A stretch of 64,000 bases of DNA from Pristionchus mayeri (Eukaryota > Nematoda > Chromadorea > Rhabditida > Neodiplogasteridae): assembly GCA_036245805.1 (NCBI GenBank), contig BTRK01000005.1, positions 22,606,984 to 22,670,983 of the forward strand. Direction: 5' to 3'. Under the pieces are notes generated by a model. It searched no databases and had not been told where the DNA came from. It was given only the letters and a program-made list of their open reading frames with translations. Of this stretch, positions 56,704 through 64,000 are shown piece after piece. Within the stretch, counting starts at the first letter, position 1; the number at the start of each line of letters is the position of its first letter. Position numbers and translations under genes: made by a program.

Positions 56704-59580
56704 TCATTCATTCATTCATTCATTCATTATGTATTCCGTCAAAGGGGATATGCAAGCAATAGGCGAGATGAAAAAACAATAGACGGATGTCCGTCGACGT
56801 TGTCGAATCGGGTTTCTTGCGGCAGCAAGGGTAGGGTAGGGGTCTGTAGAGGGAGTGGGCGAGGGATGGGTATAGATCATAGATCAAGCCATGCTTTAAT
56901 AATAGACTGGGGGAAGAAAGAAGGGGGTTGGGAGCATATAAAGTTACGAAATGATTCAGGGTGTAAGAATATTGCGGATTCAGGTAAAGAGTTCCATGTA
57001 GCAATTGTACGCGATACAACTGTAGTCCGACAATGGGTGGGTATAAATGGTAATATTATTCTAAGATTGTGAGAATTCCGGAGAGAACGAGGAATAGGGG
57101 CAATAACGAGAAGAGGAGATGTATCAAGCAAACATCTTCTATGAATAACTGAGTGAAGGAACATAATATCTATGACAAATCTGCGTCGCTCAAGAGTGGT
57201 TAGATTGAGGTCAATGAGTCGTTGGCGATAAGAAACACTGGGAAGGTTGCAGCGCGCATATATTCGTCGAGTAAAATCGCGTTGGACTCTTTCAATAGCT
57301 TTTGTCAGATCAACACTATGAACGGGATTCCAAATAATGGAGCAATATTCAAGATTGGGTAATACATAGGTGGTAAATGATTTAATGTAAATAGAAGGGC
57401 AAGTGCTTCTAAATGATTTGAATACTAAGTTGGTTATGGAACGGGCTTTGGAAATGAATTTGTTAATATGGTCAGAGAAGGATAAGGTTGGGGTAAAAAG
57501 AACTCCTAGATCTTTAACGAACATTTTCTTATCGGGAGGAGGGACGAGGGGAACATTATTAATAAAATATTTCCGTTTAGGATTGTGCGAATCAAAGTGC
57601 ACAATAGTACATTTAGTCTCGGATAATCCTAGATTCCATAAGGAGGACCAAGATGAAACAGAATCTAAGGCCAGTTGCAAATCATTCGAAAAAGAGGGCA
57701 CTTCGGTAAACAATTTTAAATCATCGGCATACACAGAGTATCTAATCGATTTGGGGAATGAGGAAGCAATATCATTAATAAATAGGATAAAGAATAGGGG
57801 ACCCAGGCATGACCCTTGGGGAACACCTGACTTAACATGTGAGGGGGGTGAGAAAGAAGAATCAAGAAAAATTGACTGTGATCTGTCCGATAGATACGCA
57901 CTGAACCAGGAAACGAGGTGATTTGAAAGACCTAATTCCGACAATTTATGGAGCAATAATCGGTGGTCTATACTATCAAAGGCCTTACGAAAATCTATGT
58001 ATACAGTATCAAAAGCCGATTTTTTGTGAGCTATTCTCAGATAGTGTGCATAGGTCTCGGCTAAATTTGATGAGATTGATCGGGAGTTTCTAAAGCCTGT
58101 CTGCTGGGGATCGAAGATATTATTGTTATCAAGAAACAATGTAATTTCTCTGATGAGAATCTTTTCTAATACCTTACAAGTAGGGGAAGTAAGGGAAATT
58201 GGGCGAAAATCAGAAATAGAATTGCTAGTTTTCTTGAGAATAGGCTTAACCAAGGCTTGCTTCCACAGTAGTGGGACCTGTGATGTAAGGAGGGACTTGT
58301 TGAAAATAATAGAGAGTGGTGTGAGGAGGGAATACTTACACTTAGTGAGCACAATACTAGGAATCCTAAGGAATCCTCTCTGGAGATACATTAATTTTAG
58401 GTAAAACGCTACGGAGAGCACAAAGAATATCTAAATGAGATACTGTAGGTATATCAAAAGTAAATTTAGGAGAAGGAAGGGGGAGGGGAGAGTGTTGGGG
58501 TACGGAAAAGGCAGATGAAAAGAAAGAAGAGAAAGCGATACATTTCTCATCATTAGTTATAAGAACGTTGCCAGATGAGTCAACTAAGCCGGATGGGGTT
58601 GCTTTAGGAGCCTTAAGTCTATCACTACATAAATTATAGAAGGCCTTAGGGTTGGAGGAGGCAACAATTCTGCACTCCATGAAACAGTGATAATTATTTA
58701 AAGCAGCGTTAAATCTATCTGTCATTCTTAAAAAAGCGAGGCTATTGGGGGCGTTTCTAACTAGATTCTTACATTTGCCATAAAGAATTTTTAAATTACG
58801 GGGATATCTAGACAAGAGAGACGGCTTTGATAGAGGAACATAATAGTCAAGCAAATCATTGATGAATTGGACATAATATTCATAAGCACAATTCGCATCA
58901 AGAGCACTCATAGCAACTGTCCAATCGTGGGACAGAATAACACTATTAATAGAAAGCCAATCGGCATTTTTGTATAACCGTGATGGGGTTGGGGAATGAA
59001 GAGGAGGAGAGGGGATGCGGAGGTCAAAAACGAGGGAAAGGTGATCACTAAGTGGGACGGAAGGCGAAATATTACTAATAATGTCGAAGTTGCAAAAGAC
59101 TAGGTCAAGAAAGTTTTGGAGTCGGGTAGGAAAACAAACAAATTGCTTTAAATAATGGTCGCATGCAAAATCTATGAGATCAGAAATGGTTGACGACGTC
59201 ATACTGATCCAATCTACTTGAGGATAATTAAAGTCACCAATTAAAATACAAGGAAATTGACTCGTCATAAGAGGGGTGATAAAATCTAGAAAAGAGGTGA
59301 ATGCGGATGGAGGGGATGACGGGGATCTATATACTGCAAAAATCCGGAGTTTACGATACGGTAAAGAGGTACTGAAATTAAAATGAATATCAATTACGCA
59401 TGCTTCAAGGAGGGAGGACGAAAAGGTGGATATAATAACTGGGCTAAGAGAGGAATGGGCAATTATTGCAACGCCGCCTCCGCGGCCAGAGTCCTCAGTA
59501 ACTACTCTATCACGACGGAAAGCTAAATAATCAGGGGAGCCGCCAATCAAATAAGCGTCAGCCAATCAAATAAGCGTTCT
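56704..59580 (-). mobile_element. 5'-truncated CR1/Jockey-like non-LTR retrotransposon
   Basis: Two overlapping minus-strand frames make one ORF2. The first (59565-58366) is an APE-type endonuclease: RGGGVAIIAH, ILIGDFNYPQVDW and SDHLSLVFDL, lacking the N-terminal Asn/Glu motifs. The second (58421-56877) is reverse transcriptase, with DFRKAFD at residues 143-149, GVPQGSCLGP at 199-208 and catalytic YADD at 231-234. A frameshift at 58366-58421 separates them. The 3' end carries a GAAT microsatellite tail (56704-56727), as in CR1-like elements. Absence of ORF1 and the 5' end shows a dead-on-arrival copy, though the sequence is well kept and so fairly young. Confidence 0.92.
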
Positions 59581-59599
59581 TTCCTTTCGGAAAGACATT

Positions 59600-60114
59600 C
59601 CAGGCTTCAACAGCTTATGCGGCCTCATCAGTTCGAATCGATTTGAGAAAGCTGCTTTTGAAAATATTGAGTTTGAGCTCCAGGAGAGGGGCCATTATTT
59701 GAAGATGAAGAATTCAAGAGCGATGATGATCTTTTCCTAGAGTCTGAGATGAACAATCTCGGCGAGATCTTTGAAATGAAAGAGCTGGCGGAATTGATGT
59801 CTGAGGTAATGACGGGTCCTAATGGAATCGTCGTAGAAGTGAAGAGAAAGAGTTATTTGGATTGTAGTCAGAGAAGGATACGAAGAAGGAGGGGGGGGGG
59901 CAATTCACGATATCGATCAGATTCCATCTATTCTTCCACCTGATTACCCCAATCTGCGCTGCAGATAATTCTCTTTGCTAATCAGAACGATGATGGTCTT
60001 CTTTCTGAGAGTCCTCTGCATATCGGGGCATCGGAAATCCTCTCGGAGAAGCGACGTCACAGCCATTCAACACGAAGAGTCCAAAGTAGTGGCCAGATCA
60101 CGCTGTTATTCTGA
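59600..60114 (+). pseudogene. Fragment of an unrecognised gene
   Basis: A frame through 59700-59890 reads EFKSDDDLFLES, LGEIFEMKELAELMSEVMTG and VVEVKRKSYLDC, then hits a G homopolymer (59890-59900) that may shift the frame. After a CTAATCAG acceptor-like site (59978-59985), NDDGLLSESPLHIGASEIL and RRVQSSGQ lead to TGA at 60112-60114. Composition suggests real coding sequence, but I recognise no family. Its 5' part may have been cut off by the adjacent retrotransposon. Confidence 0.35.
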
Positions 60115-60940
60115 GCAATACTAATATTTTGTTCATTTCTTTTGTATTCAATTCACTACCGTATTTTCTTAAAGCAGTTTTAAAGCAAAGAGTAGTATGA
60201 GGACTAGCAAGGGCACTTAAAACATCAAGGAATATCTAACACAGTTCACACTTATTGAAAAAATACCACAGGTGGGAAAAAAGCTGGCAAAAAGTTGATG
60301 TGGGGAGGCGGAATCGAACCAGGGTCGGCAATTGCAAGATAGTTTTTCAAGCACAGCAAGTGAAAGGTACCTCGGACCATATCCTGGTATTTTACATCTG
60401 ATTCAGAATCAGATTATACACCATATTTCCAGTTTTTGAGTGGTAGCCGCAATTGGAATATGATTAAATATGTTTTTGGATGGTCGGAAAAGTCGAATAT
60501 TTTGCATAATTATCAATTTCATGAATACCCGATGCTTTACTATCACTCAAACCTGGATTCTGACATAACATTTTATGCTCTTTCGAATGATATATAACAT
60601 AAGGCTCAGGTGAAGATGAAATTTTGTTCGATCCGAAAGATCAAAGATCAACTTTTAGGTTTTTTGTTTGAAGGGTCTCCCACCCATAGACACTCTCGCC
60701 ACAAAGTTTGAACATTCTGGGATGATTTTGAAGGACTGTGCCATACACTCCTTCAGTCTTAGGGAAACAACGTTTTAATCATTTCCGGCCGCTTGGTCTA
60801 AGCGTAGATTAATATTAGCCACATAAAACCATGGAAGGAAAAATAGATAGCATGAAATGCAGCCTCTGCCAAGGATTCTCTTCTATTTCCCAGGTGTGTA
60901 GAGGGATTTTTGTTGCCTTCTTCCCCATTGCGCAGAGTGC
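60115..60940. other. Intergenic DNA with a tRNA-like remnant
   Basis: On the minus strand, 60305-60370 has CCCTGGTTCGATTCCGCCTCC, like a tRNA B-box and 3' side, but no matching acceptor stem. Nothing else was recognised. Confidence 0.4.
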
Positions 60941-60948
60941 ACACGCTG

Positions 60949-61773
60949 ATAACAAGGGAGACGCAAAAGTGGTCCGCTCAATCCCGTAATTTCATGGTCG
61001 GCATTCGAACTTGACCATAATGGGAAGTCTAATGCATATCTGAGTTAATTGGATATTGGTTCCCGAAGGGTCAAAAATCGAGTCCGAAAAATATCGAGAT
61101 TTTAGGCGAAATTTTCGCTCACGCAGCTAAGGGATATACAAGATTCTTGAAGATCCATAGCCATCTCTCCACCTAGCTCAGTGGTTAAGGCTCCTGTTGT
61201 TTTGCCGAAAGTCATGTGTTCGATCCCTGAAGCCAGCCGAATATTTTGCTCAATTTGTAAATCGCTCGCAGTCTTCTCCCTTGTGTTTGTTTATCCATTG
61301 CCTTACTTTTGCTCAATTTTACTCAGTAATTTAGTGATGCAATACTCCACCTTAGTCCGCGCCATGCCCATTGTGTATTGCAACACTAAATGACTGAGTA
61401 AAATTGAGGAAAAGTATGACAATGGATAAACAACTCAAGGGAGAAGACTGCGAGAGATTTACAAATTGAGCAAAACATTCGGCTGGCTTCGGGGATCGAA
61501 CCCATGACATTCGGCAAAACAACTGCAGCCTTAACCACTGAGCTAGGTGGAGAGTTGGGGATACCTCTTCAAGAATCTTGTACATCCCTTAGCTGCATGA
61601 GCAAAAATTTCGTCTAAAATATCGATATTTTTCGGACTCGATTTTTGGCCCTTAGGAAACCTATATCCAATCAACTTAGATACGCATTAGGCTTCCCATT
61701 ATGGTCAAGTTCGAATGCCGACCATGAAATTACGGGATTGAGCGGCCCACTTTTGCGTCTCCCTTGTCACACG
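60949..61773. mobile_element. 825-bp palindrome with tRNA-like sequence in both arms
   Basis: Arms 60949-61345 and 61375-61773 are complementary almost throughout, from AAGGGAGACGCAAAAGTGG to its complement. Each arm contains TAGCTCAGTGGTTAAGGC and GTGTTCGATCCC-like boxes (61174-61216 on plus; 61490-61550 on minus), spaced as A and B boxes of a tRNA. The sequence around them does not fold as a complete tRNA. Confidence 0.85.
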
Positions 61774-62099
61774 TTGTGAGACTTCATTTTGTCCATAGAG
61801 GGGAAACATAATTTCGTCCGGGCCATGGTTTCCAATGCTCTCTTCCCAGTAAACATAACCATCCAGGAGAGACATTTGGTCCCAGATGTGGTGAAAGGGG
61901 AGATACTTCTCCCTTTGAGGGTTTTCCACCTTGTACCACTATCCCTTTCAGGATCTTTGGTCCTAAACAGGAGATCCCCATAGTCGCATAAAGAAGACTC
62001 ATGAGATGGGAGATCCGTTTAATTTATTATACATTCGATAAGGATGGAAAACCGTTAACAATTGATTACTTTTTATTTTGAACGGTTATGCTTAATTGA

Positions 62100-62544
62100 G
62101 TGCGATTCGAAAATTCGTGAAGCGCACTCAATTATGCATAACCGCTCTCGATGTTTCATCTCTGCTTATTCCTCTGGCCCGTTCTCTCAGAAATGCACAC
62201 CCCCTTCGTATCTCGTTACCTGTTATCTCTAATAATTCTAGCTCAACCCTTGTTTCTCGCACATTGTCGATCTGGAACATTCTTCCCATACAATGCGTTA
62301 GTTCCTCGCAGAATGTTTCGTCTAGTTTTATCCGTTCAAAACCTCATACTTTTTTATCTCCCGTCTATTATTGCCACTTGGCTAGATCAATGATCCCTCT
62401 CTCTCCCCTACCCTTGCTGCCAAGCAATATCCAACCGATTCGATCCAATCGACGGATATCCCTTTCTTGTATCCACTATCGTCATTTTTGAAATCTCACT
62501 CCCAAACGGAATGAATGAATGAATGAATGAATGAATGAATGACC
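62100..62544 (+). mobile_element. 3' fragment of a CR1/Jockey-like retrotransposon
   Basis: The frame at 62140-62400 reads PLARSLRNAHPLRISLP and LVSRTLSIWNILP, matching the C-terminal end of the 56704-59580 element (PRSLRNSHNLRIILPFI, SRTIATWNSLP). It ends in the same GAAT repeat (62513-62540). It belongs to the same family, is more strongly truncated and lies in the opposite orientation. Confidence 0.88.
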
Positions 62545-62790
62545 ATTTCCAAGTGCAGGAGTGCGATATGTTTCACGGGAAATTGAAGTAGTCAATTGCT
62601 AACGGTTTTCCATCCTTCTTTTCGAATACGAAAAGATTTCGAAAAGATGGGGGAACCTCGTCCGCCAGCTGGTCTTTCGTTGTTTGTCCAAAAACAATTT
62701 GATTATCGAACACTCAAATCCTTTTGTTGGAGAAAATTGATTTGTACGATAAACAAACATCTGTCAAAGTATTCATTATAAAATTAGCTT

Positions 62791-63405
62791 AGAGTGGTGA
62801 TGGGTCAACTTGTTTACCAGCAAGTGCGGGTCAGAGTCGAGCCGTGCTAGTCAGAGGCTCTCGTTTATTGCCCCTCCCTTGCGGGTGACCGTTAGAGTGC
62901 GGATCAGATGCGGGTCAAGGCCTTCTGCTCTCCTTGGGCATACGGCTTAGCAATCAGTATCAATGTGAACAGCTCGACAAGAGCTATCGAAAACAGACAA
63001 ATTTTTATGGATAATTTTGATTTTCAATTACACACCGTTAGAGAGGTAATGAGAGCTATTGGTAATGTCTCTCGTTTCTCTGGCGCTCTCTCACTCTCTA
63101 ATGCTCCCTCGCTTATCTTTTGTAAATTTCCGACTGGAACATGTTCGAAAAAAACAGGATTTCGATAGCTCTCGTCGAGCTGATTTCAACGGTGCAAAGC
63201 ACATCTTATTTGGCCGATTTAGTGCTGAGAAAACCGTCGACCCGCATTTGACCCGCACGGAAAATGACTCACCCGCACTCTCCTCTTCTCATATCGATGG
63301 GGTTGTGGGGAGAGGAGCTGCAAACAGAGAAGGTGTCGAGCACCCGCGAGAGGAAGTAAACGAGAGAGGAAGTGCGGTTTAGTGAGAGCCATCCTCGCCG
63401 CCCTA
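62791..63405. mobile_element. Degenerate hAT-like element ending CGCCGCCCTA
   Basis: The right end (TCCTCGCCGCCCTA, 63405) and internal GCGGGTCA / TGACCCGCA phrases resemble the 350-bp MITE family. The left end near 62791 is uncertain, and no target duplication is visible. Confidence 0.4.
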
Positions 63406-63689
63406 ATAGACATTAGGCTGTCGAAAATGGATCACAACCACCCTGTTTAATCTGTCAAAAACTCTCAAAAACTTTCACCAGATTCTATCCAACTCTATCA
63501 CGAGAAAGTGGTGTGCTGAAACTTCAAGCACCGCACTTATGAACTTGTTTCTTGTGTTTGTGCATTTTGTGATCTTTTAGAAAATTTAAATAGTGTAGAA
63601 AAATTTTTTAAAAAATGAACACAATGTAAATACGTGAAAATACTTTTGAAAAGAATCTCGCGAGAAATTGCGAGAGAAAAAGTGAGAGA

Positions 63690-63910
63690 TCACGTAAAAA
63701 GAGAGGTTTGCGTCAACCAGTGGTTGACCAGTTCCAGTGGTCAACCACTGGTCTGCACTGGTTGACCACTGGTTAGGAGAGCCCGACGCGAGTAGAGAGC
63801 ACTCTTCCTACGAGAGACCTCCGACGTAGCCTAGACAGTCGGGCTAAGAGAAAGGCATGGCTGATTCCACGACCTCCACGATCGTATCTTGAATGTCCAA
63901 TGGAAGAGGT
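63690..63910. repeat. Second copy of the CCAGTGGTTGACCACTGG repeat
   Basis: This is the inverse counterpart of 2545-2760, including CGCGAGTAGAGAGCACTC, CTACGAGAGACC, GGCATGGCTG and ATCGTATCTTGAATG. It runs towards the window end. Confidence 0.7.
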
Positions 63911-64000
63911 ACAGTCTCGTTGGGGGATTGTAGACATAGAAGGATGAACGAGGGACGATATTAGAAGCAGTTATAATCCTATGAGTCATACAAAGATCAC

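Noticed and set aside
56578..57921. Plus-strand ORFs of 164 and 172 residues
   Set aside because: They lie antisense to the reverse transcriptase frame and share no motif with any family.

Overview
The window looks like a nematode chromosome segment. It has short introns ending in TTTCAG-like acceptors, conserved single-copy eukaryotic genes, and very many small DNA transposons; I would guess a rhabditid, but the sequence alone does not prove it. No bacterial feature, CRISPR array or virus was seen. Exon structures below were built by hand from splice sites, reading phase and remembered family motifs.

Layout: 1-11.7 kb holds repeats, foldback elements, a 1.65-kb higher-order satellite and one hAT-like copy. 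At 11.9-12.4 kb is a broken rpl-26 (uL24) copy, followed by purine-rich repetitive DNA to about 17.5 kb. At 18.8-31.1 kb is the gene core: rpl-17/uL22 (minus), a CASC3/Barentsz exon-junction-complex gene (plus, divergent from rpl-17), and heat shock factor hsf-1 (minus, convergent with CASC3, 154 bp between stop codons). Upstream of hsf-1 (31.5-37.3 kb) lies a cluster of hAT-like copies, one split by a Helitron-like insertion. That insertion carries a 39-bp tandem array of near-perfect heat-shock elements, 1.6 kb of purine repeat, a GC-rich hairpin and about 114 copies of a heptamer ending at CTAG.

At 39.5-52.4 kb are in-phase exons of an adenylate-forming (AMP-binding, acyl-CoA-synthetase-like) gene on the minus strand, heavily invaded by nested transposons, one of them inside an exon. 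At 56.7-59.6 kb is a 5'-truncated CR1/Jockey-like non-LTR retrotransposon, then a fragment of an unrecognised gene, a long palindrome with tRNA-like arms, and another retrotransposon tail.

The most interesting arrangement is an HSE array, in a probable Helitron, about 2.8 kb upstream of the start codon of the gene for the factor that binds HSEs. It suggests a transposon-supplied autoregulatory input, which is testable but unproven. A second is a 2.1-kb nest of four hAT-type insertions inside an exon of the adenylate-forming gene, whose outer end happens to supply a donor-like site in the original phase.
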